Shown in pieces: positions 44,901 through 56,307 of a stretch of DNA of 64,000 nt. Within the stretch, counting starts at the first letter, position 1, and the number at the start of each line of letters is the position of its first letter. The notes below the pieces were generated by a model that made no database searches, was not told the DNA's origin, and saw only the letters and a list, made by a program, of their open reading frames with translations. The stretch is from Thamnaconus septentrionalis (Eukaryota > Chordata > Actinopteri > Tetraodontiformes > Monacanthidae), in the NCBI GenBank assembly GCA_009823395.1, contig CM020510.1:1749273-1813272 (forward strand). The letters are read 5' to 3'. The position numbers were made by a program, and so were the translations under genes.

Positions 44901-45150
44901 TGTCAGGTGTTGGAATCAAACCTGGGGGGAGCCGCTGCCATTCTCTTCTCCAGGGAGTCGCAGACATTTAATTAAACACTGCAGCTGTTAGCACAATCGC
45001 TCCATTAGCACGCAAGACTGTCATAGGCGCAGTCACGCACAGCTCTATCACGAGGAGGACATTTATTCCGTTATACAATATGTGTCGTAACGTACACGCA
45101 ACACTTATACAGAGCTAAAGAGCTTTGTCAGGTAATACCATCACCATCAT
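41920..45150. other. Long unique non-coding stretch with pyrimidine patch
   Basis: A pyrimidine-rich patch lies at 42880-43230, poly(T) at 44010-44031 and a CCATCC tract at 44350-44394. The segment 44480-44770 is repeat-free, with motifs such as TTTATTAATAAAGC and ATAAACGAGTGG, and could be conserved non-coding DNA. No gene. Confidence 0.4.

Positions 45151-45182
<32 letters not shown>
45151..45182. repeat. (AATC)n tract
   Basis: Eight AATC units. Confidence 0.92.
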
Positions 45183-45183
<1 letters not shown>

Positions 45184-46788
45184 GACCAGACTGACCAGGA
45201 ATGTTGAAGCATCCCATCCAGCTTGCCGGCTCTGTCAGAATGAACAGTTTTGAATTGAACAGAATGAACAAACCTGATTTTGTTGTTCTCAGCGGTGCGG
45301 TGCTTCTCTCCCAGAAGGTCATGGGTGTGATTTTTACACAGACCTTCCAGTGCGGAGCTGTCATGTCCACCCCGTGCGTGCGTGGGTGACTGCGAGTTTT
45401 CCACTTCCTCCCACAGAGCTAAAACATGCCAATTTGTTGGACCGGCTCCACTAAAATTTCCAAGTGGTGGGTGTGAATATTAGCGTGTGCCTGTCTGTCT
45501 GTGTGTGTCTCTGTGTTGGTCCTCTAGTCAACTGGTGACTCTTCCAGGCTGTTATCAACATTCAACCAAAGACACTGCATGGGCCTGAGGGTAAGATGAA
45601 AAAAATAAGACTTGATTTCTAATAACGGATTCGTCTCTATGATATACACACGACCACAGCCAAAGTGTTTAATATTCAAGGCCCAGATGGATGTGTCAGA
45701 ATGATGGGATGAGGTTTAAGCCACTTGCGAACAAATTCAAACAGTGCTTTATATCGCTACACCTGTGTGCAGTGGCTGCAGCTCGTGCAGAACTTAGAGG
45801 ACAAAAGTCTTCTAAAGCGTGAACCCTCTGCGCCTCCTGACAGCCCCGCACCGTCTCTCTCTGCCCAGGGTGACTGGGAGCTGTCCGGTGCTGATCGCAC
45901 AAGCCTACCGTCATCCCTCCCTTTGCTCAGAATCCAAATTCAAATGACTATGCAGCCATCCAGACGCCGCCTCATTAAAGGTGCTTTAATTGTGAAGCTG
46001 ATTCTCCAGGTGGACGGATGACCTCTTACCTGCCACTGTCCACTGCATTATTGAAGATGCAGGTCGTCCTGCACACATCCCAGGCTTTCATTTAGGGCTT
46101 CTTCTCCTCCACCTTGAAATGATTCCTTCCTCATCGTCTCCTCTCAAGGCCGATGTTTCACACAAACCTCGCTTTATTGAACTTTTCATAGCATGATGAC
46201 CCGCCAACGCTCTCAAGCTCATACCTGATATGGTTTTTATTCAAATGCGTCCAAAAGCATGAATAATGTTGTATCCAACTAAAAGTGCTTTTGGACAGCG
46301 AAGGCCTGATTAAGATTTAGTTCTCGTCTGGACTAATAAATAAGATTCAACTGCAGCCGTCATGCCACTGGCGTCTGCCTGCAGCTCTGTGACCGGTGCA
46401 CAATGTTATTTACTTTTGCTTTTCCAGAGGCTGTCAGTAGCGACGCAGTCAAGACCGACTTTGCCGACACCGAGACGCAAGCAAGAGGAGATTTTCTACC
46501 ACCTGCATGGATTTTAGACAAAATCAAACAAACAAACTAGGGTGAAGATAAACGGATTGTGACGTGATTAAAATTGATTAATCATATTTCTTCCTCTTAT
46601 TTTCTTTTGTTTGGACAAATAAGTTGGCATTGTGTATTTTCTCCAAGACATCTTCGAAAAATGACGATGAAAAAAGCGAGCTACAAATGGAAGTATTTTC
46701 TTAGTTAATAAAGATATAAATATTACAAAACCATTTTATTGTCTTAGTTTAAGACTTTTTTCATGGATTATTGACATGGTTGTTGCGT
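45183..46788. other. Unique non-coding sequence
   Basis: No recognised element or exon. Frames at 45173-46021 on both strands are ordinary in length and show no domain. Confidence 0.4.
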
Positions 46789-47385
46789 GTCATTTTTTTT
46801 TTTTTTTTACTTTACGATGTTTGTCAGCCGGACCGGCGGTCCCGGCTTCACGTTACTTGTATACCTCGTTGTGTAGCGACGGAGGACTTCTTCTTTTTCG
46901 TCGTCTCCTTCTTCTTCTTCTTCTTCTTCTTCTTCGTCGTCGTCTTCTTGACAGACTGGACGTAGCTTTGGCGTAAGGCCGCCCCCCACAGTCTAAAGAC
47001 GTAACTGTCACAAGATAGCCCTGACACTTATTTTTGAGGGCCAAGATTGAGGGCCAAAGATTGAGGGTTAAGGGCGAGGGTTGAGATTGAGGAGTTAAGG
47101 GAGGAATTGGAATTGGCCCTAAAGATGTCACCTGACAGTTTCGATTGTGACTCCGGTCTTTCTCACTAGCGTCATCCGACGACGTGCTGCCGACGCATCA
47201 TTTCACAGCTGGCCGGACTGACGGACCAACGTTGTACTTGTAAGCAAATATTAAACAAGCGTGGCTCTACACAGATGATCTTACGGCGGCTCACCATCAG
47301 AGGGAAGATGATGGACGACTGCGGGCTCACCCCTGGTTCCTTGAAATAAAGCAAACCCAGAGGTTTTTTTTTTTTTTTTTTTAGA
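46789..47385. mobile_element. Possible DNA element with TTGAGGG tandem core
   Basis: Begins with a T run and a GTC/TTC-rich tract (46909-46935). A degenerate tandem of TTGAGGGCCAA and TTGAGGGTTAAGGG follows at 47033-47100, next to GAATTGGAATTGGCCC, and the segment ends in TTGAAATAAAGC and a T run. The GAGGGTTAAGGG/GGAATTGG mix resembles a fish DNA-transposon family. Termini were not resolved. Confidence 0.3.
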
Positions 47386-47866
47386 ATGGTAATTCCACCA
47401 TCACGGCCCAGAGGATTTCAAGCAGCCCAACTTCCATTGACATTTTCTTTTCTTAACTGCAGGAAGTGCACAGTCATTCATCTTAAGCAGTCTTTTCACA
47501 ACTCTGGAGAATAATTAAACCCCCCATTTTCATTTCACACGGAGAGAGTTTCTTGGAAGAAGCTGCAGTAGATCATGGTATCTTGTAACTGCGTTGCCTT
47601 TTTTCCCCCCCACAAATTGTTTGTTCGTGGAATTTTCCTGAACGTCACGTGGCCTCTGTCGACGTCGGAATCCAAAGAAACCTCCACCGTGTGACAGCAT
47701 GAGCACACGGCCGAAGCCTGCAGCACTTTTGGTTCATTTATTTATAAATAAAGCAGCGAACACGGCGGCTGTTTCTCGAGAGGCCGTCAGTTACTTGTGT
47801 TTTGTTTTGCAGATTAACGCCACCTGTGGCAGACGCTGATTACTGACAGACGGTCCTTCAGAAGGC

Positions 47867-47870
<4 letters not shown>

Positions 47871-47902
<32 letters not shown>
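47871..47902. repeat. (CT)n microsatellite
   Basis: About 15 CT units. Confidence 0.95.
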
Positions 47903-47906
<4 letters not shown>

Positions 47907-48446
47907 ATTAAAACCAGTAAACATAAAAGAACAAAGCCGCAGTCGCTGCCTGGGCTGTTTGTTCTGTCACAAATGAAAAATAAAAAATAAACAATAGGCT
48001 GTCCTTTAGCTCTGATGAAGCTGCAACAACTGAGCCCTGCGTGCCTGCAGGTATTAAATGCAATACTTCACTCCTGTTCGACATCACAAAGAATGAAAAC
48101 CCGACTCGGGCATTTTTTTATTTTGACTATTTTGATTTTTCTGTCTTGATGATTTGGGATGCCATGATTAGAAGCCAAACTGGTGAAGATTTTTCCCAGT
48201 GTTGAAGGATCCATCCGCATGGACTCCTGCCCTGCTGACGCAACCACGCTGATTCCCACCATCTGCCTCACAGCCGGGAGCTGAGCTGCTTGATGAACAC
48301 AATTAACACGGAGCAGGTCGCCCAGGAACCTCGCCACCCTTCCGAGTGTGAAAGCGGTCAGGTCTGGTCTGGTCAGGTCCGGATGAGCTTCATCATTTCA
48401 TTTTAAATGGCTTCTTCCTGACAACAGGTCCAACCGAGCAGATACA

Positions 48447-48449
<3 letters not shown>
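47903..48449. other. Unique non-coding sequence
   Basis: A minus frame at 48068-48337 reads fairly smoothly (LGDLLRVNCVHQAAQLPAVR) but starts and ends without splice or start context, and I recognise no domain. Confidence 0.3.
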
Positions 48450-48496
<47 letters not shown>

Positions 48497-48508
48497 TGTG
48501 TGTGTGTG
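48450..48508. repeat. (GT)n microsatellite
   Basis: About 29 units with one TCTG interruption. Confidence 0.97.
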
Positions 48509-50119
48509 ATGAACATGTCAAAGCATGTAATTACCAGCCAGAGTTTTTTCTCTGCTCCAGGTGCTGGGTAAATGCACGCAGCATAATGTAATGCATTTGT
48601 GCTGCTTGATGCACTAATGTGTAGAATTAGCCACCTTTGGAAAAATGAAAACAATAAGACACGAATGGCAGCCGAGTCTTTATTACTGGTGACCGTGTTT
48701 AGCAGAGTGTTTACACCTTTAATTGAAGTCATTATTTGTATCAATTGCATGTCTAGGCATGTACATATTTGTGCACTTCTCTAGCTAGCATGTCCACAAT
48801 CTGCACTGTATGACCGATGAACTTCCCGGTGTGGTGAACCATAAGTTTGTTATTTTGAAACTCTATAAAGTTGATGGCAAAGTTCGCTTAGAATTAGAAC
48901 AAAAAAAGTGTCTTCGTGTTTTACTACTTAAGTAAAACACCATTTTTATATACAAAAAATGTCATTTTATTTGATATAATACATTTCATACATTTGCTCT
49001 CATCGACACGAGCCTCAGTAGTCAGCAATATCAAAACATCACTGTCCTGGAAACACATTAGCCAATCAGAACCTATCAAGACTCGCTCAGCCGGCTAATT
49101 CATTGGCTGAAGGCCAAGCTGTGTGTCTTAGTTTCAGAGTGGGGGGGCTGAGTTGACCAATCAGGGCTTGACTTTAGGCGGGCACGTTTGTGTTAAAGCG
49201 GTTGCTTGTTGTGCAGAACGATTCTTCAAAGTGCATCTCAGACAATGTGAGCCACGTGTTGATGGCCGGTCGACTGTTTTGGAGGTGGATGATGGTAGTG
49301 TTCAGTCTGCTGGCTGACTGTGTCTGGAAGGGTTGCCTGTTCACAGAGTACAGGTGTGTGTGTGTGTGTGTGTGTGTGTGTCTGCCTGTGTGTTTGGTTT
49401 GGAAGGAGACATAGAAGGTCTTTACTAAAGGAAACCATGACAACACTGTTGTTAGCTATCCATTTATCACTCTGTGTGTGTGTGTGTGTGTCTGTGTGTT
49501 CCTCCCCATATGTGCGACTGCAGTGATAAACTAGACAAAGCCCGTCCCTGTTTTTGTCCTTCGCCTTTCCACCTCTCTGTCTCTCTGAGGGACAAGAGAG
49601 AAAACCTGTGTCTCAGTGATATCGACTCCCATACAAACTCTGCCTTTCTCTTCTTTCCTCTCCTTCGTCTTTTTTCTCCCTCACCTTTCACCAAAGGCCC
49701 TCTGACATTTCCAAACTTAACCACCACCTGTCTACTTGTTGTCAACCAAATACAGTACAGTATTGAACTTCCCGGGGGTTTTGGTTCCAGTGGGCAATCA
49801 TTGGGGATGTGCCAGTCAGAAACATGCAGATGGGTCACAGTCAGTTCACATGGTTTTGTTTTGTCATGACCATTACTGCTGTTGTTATTATTGTAAAGCT
49901 TTATATATATCTGACCCTACAGGGCCGACAGCACTGCAAGGTGTGCGGGAGATTCTGCTGCATACATACATCAGTCACTGCATTCCATTCCACTATATTC
50001 AGAAATGGATTCAATTCATGTTTTCCGCAAAATTCTACAAACAGCGCCACATACTGACAACATGGAAAAACTATTTTTGAGATTTTTGCAAATTCAACTA
50101 AACAATAAAAAAAAAACAA
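48509..50119. other. Unique non-coding stretch with GT tracts
   Basis: GT tracts at 49353-49382 and 49473-49491. The region 49500-49740 is pyrimidine-rich. No gene. Confidence 0.45.
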
Positions 50120-50750
50120 CTAAGAAATCAGATGTACAGAAGTTTTCACAGCCTTTGGCATGAAGGTGCTTCCACTGATCATCCATGAGATGTTCCTGCA
50201 GCATCGTTGGACTCCTGAGGTAAACTGAGTTCATCGGACATGATTTGGGAAAGCACACACCCGTCTGTATAAGGTCTCGTAGTTGACGATGCATCTGGAG
50301 ACCTCCAAGACAGGATCGTACAGAAAAGGTTTTGTTGCTTTGAAGATCTCAGTGAGCACAATGGCCTCCATCATCCATAAGTGTAAAAAGTTGGAACCAC
50401 CAGGACTCTTCTTCCTGGAGCTGGCTGGCTGATCTCCAGTACTACAACACTAGCAAGAGGCACACGGCAGCGTGTCTGCAGTTTGCCCAAAAAGTCACCT
50501 GAAGAACTCTTGCAACGCGAAAGACAAAATTCCAATGAGACAAAGGTCGAACTCTCGGTGTGAAGGTGTCTTGTTTGGAGGAAACCCAAGCAGCAGTCAC
50601 CACCAGGCTAACACCATCCCCCACAGTGAGGCCTGCTGATGCAGCATGGTGCTGGTGGGAGGTGTTTCAGCAGCAGGAACTGGGAGACCAGGATATCATC
50701 AGCACGGTCTGATGGATCCTGATAAACACTGACCTGTTCTCAGTCAACCC
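50120..50750 (+). pseudogene. Tc1-like transposon, internally deleted and decayed
   Basis: The order of segments matches a fish Tc1 element. A 5' non-coding part (AGAAGTTTTCACAGCC, CCACTGATCATCCATGAGAT, GACATGATTTGGGAAAGC) is followed by the helix-turn-helix region of the transposase (50293-50432, ending KKLEPPGLFFLELAG-like). It then jumps directly to the catalytic half at about 50452 (AQKVT, then GGAAACCCAAGCAG and ACCATCCCCCACAGTGA, ending near TTCAGCAGCAGGAACTGGGAGAC). The middle of the gene is missing and several frameshifts and stops are present. A dead copy, probably old. Confidence 0.8.
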
Positions 50751-51684
50751 TGCCTCATTTAACCTTTCCCATATAAAGTTTTTTTTTTCTTCACCTTTGA
50801 CCCATTTTGGATTTGTGTCTTTATTGTTATTCACCCCACATCTCCTCCTCCCCTACTGGACCATTTTATATCCATGTTACAGACTTTTCAGCCTCGGATT
50901 CTGGGACCTCTCCTACGTGCTGGGTTTTTACAAACATGGGCATCTTGTTTTTTTGGTTTTTTTTAACTTTGCCGAACAATATCTGGCCAGGCTGCCGCTC
51001 CGAAAAACCCCAACCTTTCAACAAAGTTTGGTTAACAAGGATGCCGGTCTGAAATGTTGCACATCCACCACAGGTAAGAAAAAAAACACCATTTCCGTTC
51101 TTTTCACGCTCTGCAAAAGCAGCTGGATTGCAAAGACTTGGATTGTGGAAGCTTTTCTCATCCCGAATCAACCTCCAGTCGGGACGACAGCAGAAAAGCA
51201 ACCGCTGTTAGCCGCTTAAGAGGAAGACAAAGAAGAAAACAAGAGGTGGCTCCTGCCAAAGAGATTAGCGCAGATGCTGCGATGGTGGTGGTGGGGGAGG
51301 GGGGGTTGTATCAGAAATAGATGGCATTTTCATGTTCGATGAAGAACAAGAGGGGGCGCGGAAGCTCTTCTCTGTTTCAAGATGTGGCCAGTGATTTCCT
51401 GCCTGGCTTTCGCGACACTTTCAGCTAATGTTTTCCCTAAAGGTTGACTCGCGCCAATGACGTCTAGCGCGGCGGCTCGATGGGTCAGGTGTGGACTGCA
51501 AGACGGCGTCGCAACCCCAGGAGGTGGTTTTGTGTGTGTTTAAAGAAAACCAAACTCTTTAGGTGAAGCAAACAGGAAGCCTCCAGTTGGCTGAAATACC
51601 ACGAACTTCTCTGAAGGGTCTGCTTGGATGTGACAGACAGAGTGTTCCTCTAATCTGGACTATCATTTGCACACACTTGCTATG
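50751..51684. other. Unique non-coding sequence
   Basis: A T run near 50780 and a GGTGGTGGTGGGGGAGGGGG tract near 51283. No gene. Confidence 0.4.
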
Positions 51685-52277
51685 TATGGGGCGCCGTTTG
51701 TAAAGTTTGTCATGCTTAAAATGACAGCAACTTTTTTGTCACATTTAGCTTCAAATCGTGTTTTTAAAAAGTTGTGTGCATTTTTGAATGTCTTTTCTTT
51801 TTTTTTTTTAGCACATTTAACACTTTAAATCTAAATGTTAAATCTAAATGTTAAATCTAAATCTAAATGTTACATATAACTCTAAATGTTAAATCTAAAT
51901 GTTACACCTAAATGTTTCGGGTGAAACTGAATATTTAGCTAATATGCTAATTCAAGCTGCCAGCAACCGGAAGTACCACAATAAAATCTTGACTATGTTG
52001 AACTCTGTTTTTAGTGTCAAATAACGAATAAACAACAATATTTTCTGGACAAACTGCCTCTGGGACATAGATTGGTGGTTTTAAGTACCCAAAAATAACA
52101 TTTATATTTAGATCTAACATTTAGAGTTAAAATGTTAAATGTGCTAAAAAATAAAATAAAATAAAAAAGTGACTTTCAAAAATGCACACAACTTTTTAAA
52201 AACACGATTTGAAGCTAAATGTGACAAAATGTTGCTGTTATTTTAAGCATGACAAACTTTACAAACGGTGCCCCATA
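51685..52277. mobile_element. 593-bp foldback (long-TIR) element
   Basis: Starts TATGGGGCGCCGTTTGTAAA and ends TTTACAAACGGTGCCCCATA. The two arms match for at least 200 bp each with only scattered differences, for example GTTGTGTGCATTTTTGAATG in the left arm and its complement CTTTCAAAAATGCACACAAC in the right. Left and right flanks share GCTATG (51679-51684 and 52278-52283), a plausible 6-bp target duplication, or an imperfect 8-bp one (TTGCTATG / TAGCTATG). The centre carries repeated AAATCTAAATGTT units (51826-51915). No open reading frame of substance. Confidence 0.9.
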
Positions 52278-52404
52278 GCTATGGACTCTGCAAGAGACAA
52301 TTCATGACTTAGTCATGTTGGCGAATCGGATTTTCCGTCTCAGCATGTCCATGTTACAATGGTGACGCCAGTGACCATGATGTTATGAATTTGTGATGCC
52401 AAAT
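52278..52404. other. Short unique spacer
   Basis: Nothing recognised. Confidence 0.4.
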
Positions 52405-52560
52405 TTAGAATAGAATAGAATAGAGGAGCCTTTATTGTCATCGCACTACAAGTAGTGACAACCAAATTGCAGTTTTCAGCTGCATTGCACCCTATTAAAA
52501 AAAAAAAAAGGAAGATCTCAAGGAGACATTAGAGTCATACAGTCACTTCAAGACAACGTA
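52405..52560 (+). mobile_element. SINE-like fragment (GAATAGAATAG...CCTTTATTGTCA)
   Basis: TAGAATAGAATAGAATAGAG, then GGAGCCTTTATTGTCATCGC and CAACCAAATTGC, then an A run and AGATCTCAAGGAGACATTAG. This order is familiar from short fish retroposon fragments. Part is repeated near 11740. Confidence 0.5.
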
Positions 52561-52984
52561 ATAAATACCAGGCGAGGCTTCAAAAGTGACAGTGGTCGGA
52601 CCAAGGTTGCCTTCCTATCAACACATTTGCACACTGCACTCTGACAATCAGGGAACTGACTCTGGGCTTTCATCCACACACGCTTCTTCTGATGAATCAC
52701 ACCACAGTTCTCACTCGTCCTCCCTCTCTCTCTCTGCACGCAGCAGGCCCGGCTCGCTCGCTCGCTCTCTCGCTCTCTCGCTGCTGCGACTTCCATTTTT
52801 CATTCATTATCCATCCGCTCCTCAGGCCAGCCCTCCGTACCGCAGTTTAATTTTAATTCCGCTCGAACGTCTTCCACATTCTCGGCGCCTCCAAATGCAA
52901 ACGGCGCAGAGATTTAACAAACAACTGTCTCATGGCTTCAGCCTGTGGCGCTGCTTCCTGTCCACAGTGAAGAATGTCCTCCCC

Positions 52985-52986
<2 letters not shown>

Positions 52987-53017
<31 letters not shown>
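52987..53017. repeat. (GT)n microsatellite
   Basis: About 15 GT units. A shorter GT tract follows at 53160-53178. Confidence 0.95.
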
Positions 53018-53020
<3 letters not shown>

Positions 53021-54604
53021 ACTCGCTCACGCACGTCTAGATCCGTGTGTTGCTCCGTTGGGACGTAAACATCATAACTTCATCTCTTTTTCCCCTTATT
53101 AATGTTTTTAATCTTAGCGAGCCGCTCGTGCGCTCTGCTCTCGGGCTGTTGCCTGCTATGGTGTGTGTGTGTGTGTGCACGTGCACGTGGCAGCATGTGT
53201 GATGTACGTTAGTGCGCACTGGCTGTGGCATGTTGTGCCGGACTCTAATGCTGCTGAGGCAATCAAGGAGCTGCGCTGCGGTTCATATTCATTAGGCGGC
53301 TGCTCAACATGCATGATGAAGACGGTGCTGGACGACAACTACGGTAGTTGGAGAAACTGCTGGAGCAACCAGTAATGAACTCCTGTGTTGCAATTGGCTT
53401 GAAAATGAAGATTGACTGTTGTATTAATAGACTGAGCCTCTGCTGGTGAATCACGACAAAGGCCAGTAGTCAGCAATCATTTTCTTAGTCACAAATTATC
53501 TTTTTTTTTTTTTTTTTTTTACCACCACAGTTCAAAAAATAAGAAAAAGTATTTTTGTTTTTAATATCAAAATAAAATTTGTCTTTTCTTATTTTAACAG
53601 AAGCAGGATTCACAATTCACGTTGGTTTAAACAAACCACTAACTTCCCTTGACGTCCTTTGTCGTTATGTCAGTTAGCCACGGATGGACAGAAATATCTT
53701 GGCACCAGAATTCCAATATTGTGACGTGAAGGTTTTTTTTTTTCCAGATTCCCCTTGGACAGCAACACAAAAATGAAGACTTGCTAAACAGTTGACCTGA
53801 AACATGTTCAAAAAGCCAGAAATCCCCAGTAAAGACTTTATTCCCAGCGTGACATCATGGCTCCTTCTGATTGGCTGATGTGTTCTCATGCATTTTGGAA
53901 GTTGGGAGACATGACGGGAAGTGGCGCTACTGCACATGCTCTGTGGCCAGAAACCATGAAACCAACTCCAGGTGGTGGACTTTTTGGGCAATTAACCCCA
54001 AAAGTTAAGTTCATAATTTTTCTTAAACGTGTTAAAAAAAAACAATAAAAAACAGAAGAGGAGTCGCTTCTCCACCTGTCACAGTGTGTTCACGGGGACA
54101 TCTGACCTGCGACGGTTGCCCTCAGCTGCTCAATCTTTCCCTGCAGAAGATTGCCCGCGCGAAGCTTTGCGGTGACACTTACAACTTCAGACACGGCTGT
54201 ACGACCGCCGCCTCTATCGCCTGCTCGGCCCGGACTAATGGCTGCCGCGCTTGATGGGGGAGGCACGATGGATGGGAGGAGCGGCTCCTCACCGTCTGAC
54301 TGCCAGCCTCGTACATGCATCAAAGTGTCATCCGGTCGGCCAGCGGAGGGGCCAAACATCGCCTGACCGATGATGTATTGAACAACAGATCTGCATATCA
54401 ATAACAGCTGATGACACGATGGAAAGGGTTTCATCCTCTTCATGTGTGTGTATTGCTTGGACATTGTATGTTGTATGATGTGATAGCAATATTTACTGAA
54501 GAATGACCACAAGTCATTGCTGCTCCTTTTCATGCATTTCTTTTAAATTTTTCCATTTGTGTATTTTTTGTATACTTGTATATACGGTAGTGTATATACC
54601 TACA
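53018..54604. other. Unique non-coding sequence
   Basis: T run at 53498-53520. No supported exon; frames here are low-information. Confidence 0.4.
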
Positions 54605-54880
54605 GCTAACGTTGCAGTACTGGAGATTGGACCACTTTTTCTCAGTCTGGGGTCTGGGTGGACTGAGTTTTTTTTTTTTTTTTTTGATCCAGGCCGGTGG
54701 ATAACTCCGCCAACACTGTAATAACACGATAATAACAGAAAAGAATCCAACTGCTGCCGTTTCACACTCTGCTGGTGACACCCAGCAGAGTGACGCCCCG
54801 CCCCCCCTTATTCCTAGCTCATTGATTTTTGAATTTTATGAAGCAAAGTTGTTTTTGAAACTGCTTCAAAATAGTTCCAT
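54605..54880 (+). mobile_element. Repeat-R copy 4 (forward)
   Basis: Contains GTTGCAGTACTGGAGATTGG, the T run, GATCCAGGCCGGTGGATAAC, TAACACGATAATAACAGAAA and GCTGGTGACACCCAGCAGAG, ending near GCAAAGTTGTTTTTGAAAC. The GACC/GTCTC arm is shortened. Confidence 0.75.
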
Positions 54881-55542
54881 TTCTTGCTCGGCTGGCTTCT
54901 TCCTCGTTAGTGCAGTCAAACGAGCCGCTCGAATTTTTGCCTGGCCGAAGTTGAGCTGATAATCACAGTACGACTGCGCAGACTTAACTTTAATGTGGCC
55001 AACACGTCACTATATGGGAACTAATACAGTGGAGTGGGGGTGGGAGTGAGAGAAACGCTTGGTAAAGCTCAAACTAAAAGTTGTTGGAGTCAACAAGCCT
55101 TGTTAATTGCTGGAAGAAGACCACCAAAATGAATTCATTGGATGTGAAAATGGCTATAATATGGCCCCGTAAACGTTTGGAACATTTCAAACATTCATCC
55201 ATTGCATTCTTTGCATTCAATATGTCAGCGTTACTGATGATTCCGGCATCATCGAGAGGCCTCGTTCTTCCTCTTTTGCATTTTGGTCGCTCTATAAATC
55301 AACTCCAAATGAACGCATTGGCTTTTTTTTTTTGGTCATTTTGTTGCCCTTTTCCTCCTCCTCAAAAAAAAAAAAAAGGTTTAGAACCTTGGAGTATTTT
55401 TATAGAGCCGTTTAATGCTTTTACTGAAGTGCAAGACGGGAATACTAATGAACAGTTCGGTCGGCGATGCAGAATTCAGAGCGAGTTCACACCTCTTTCC
55501 CCTTTAGATGGCAATGCAACTTCACGGAGCTGTTCTGACAAG
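54881..55542. other. Unique non-coding sequence
   Basis: A runs near 55365 and a T run near 55325. Nothing recognised. Confidence 0.35.
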
Positions 55543-55577
55543 TCTCCTCCTCCTCCTCCTCCTCCTCCTCCTCCTCC
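55543..55577. repeat. (CTC)n tract
   Basis: About 11 CTC units. Confidence 0.95.
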
Positions 55578-55904
55578 AGTGCAAATGCATCAATATTAAA
55601 GAGGAACAGACAATACATTGTTTTACATTGGCGAGTGTTCTCAAACATCACTAATTTGTGGAAATGTTCCTGTGCGGTCCTAAGAGCAGGGCAACGTCTC
55701 ATGTCTGAAGCCCAGGAGAGGCCACACACAGAAACCACACACATTCATTTCAGTTGAATCTGTTGACAACATTACAACGTAAAGCTCCTGTGAATGAACC
55801 TCATGCAATAACGTTCTAACGTGATGACTGCTAGGAGTGCCAGTGTGGTTCTCATCCTGTCCTCGCATGGCTGCTGGAAGTGGCCTTTTTTATCATTCCA
55901 GTCC

Positions 55905-55930
55905 AAGTGTGTGTGTGTGTGTGTGTGTGG
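55905..55930. repeat. (GT)n microsatellite
   Basis: About 12 GT units. Confidence 0.94.
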
Positions 55931-56108
55931 ATTTGAGAAATGCGTATGATTGGTTGCCTCAGAGGCTTTTGTCGGGGGTGCTCGGGGGTCTCGGCTGCTC
56001 TGGGCCGTTTGTTTCTTGAATGAACGGCATGAGAGCTGCTGGCTGTTAAGTTTGAGAAACTTGCTTTGTGGTTGGAGACTCCGGCAAGACAGCTTCCTCT
56101 CACCGCAA

Positions 56109-56138
56109 CCCCCACCCCCCCCCCCCCACCCCCACCCC
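56109..56138 (-). other. C-rich tract, quadruplex potential on the minus strand
   Basis: Runs CCCCCA, a long C run, ACCCCCACCCC: four or more C tracts of at least four. The minus strand could form a G4, the plus strand an i-motif. Confidence 0.7.
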
Positions 56139-56244
56139 AGCTGTGTGACAGAGAGCATTCTGGACAATTTTTCTTGGACTCAATGGCAAAGAAAGCAGCA
56201 AAAGGTTTAGAAAACCTTGCTTCTCCCTGCTGCCTCTGCACAAT

Positions 56245-56307
56245 CTGTCCGTCTGTCCGTCTGTCTGTCTGTCTGTCCGTCTGTCCGTCCGTCTGTCCGT
56301 CCGTCCA
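56245..56307. repeat. (CTGT/CCGT)n tetranucleotide tract
   Basis: Alternating CTGT and CCGT tetramers, about 15 units. Minus frames read Arg-Thr-Asp repeats and are not coding. Confidence 0.95.

Noticed and set aside
46807..46989. Glu/Asp-rich frame around the TTC tract, resembling an acidic protein
   Set aside because: Translation of (TTC/GTC)n; no sequence context outside the repeat.
48068..48337. 89-codon minus frame (LGDLLRVNCVHQAAQLPAVR) resembling a globular protein
   Set aside because: No family recognised, no start context, and it runs into an A/T-rich low-information end. Not enough to call an exon.
54090..54533. 147-codon minus frame near 54.1-54.5 kb with plausible composition
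   Set aside because: No recognised domain, no splice sites and it ends in low-complexity Ser/Pro/Gly runs.
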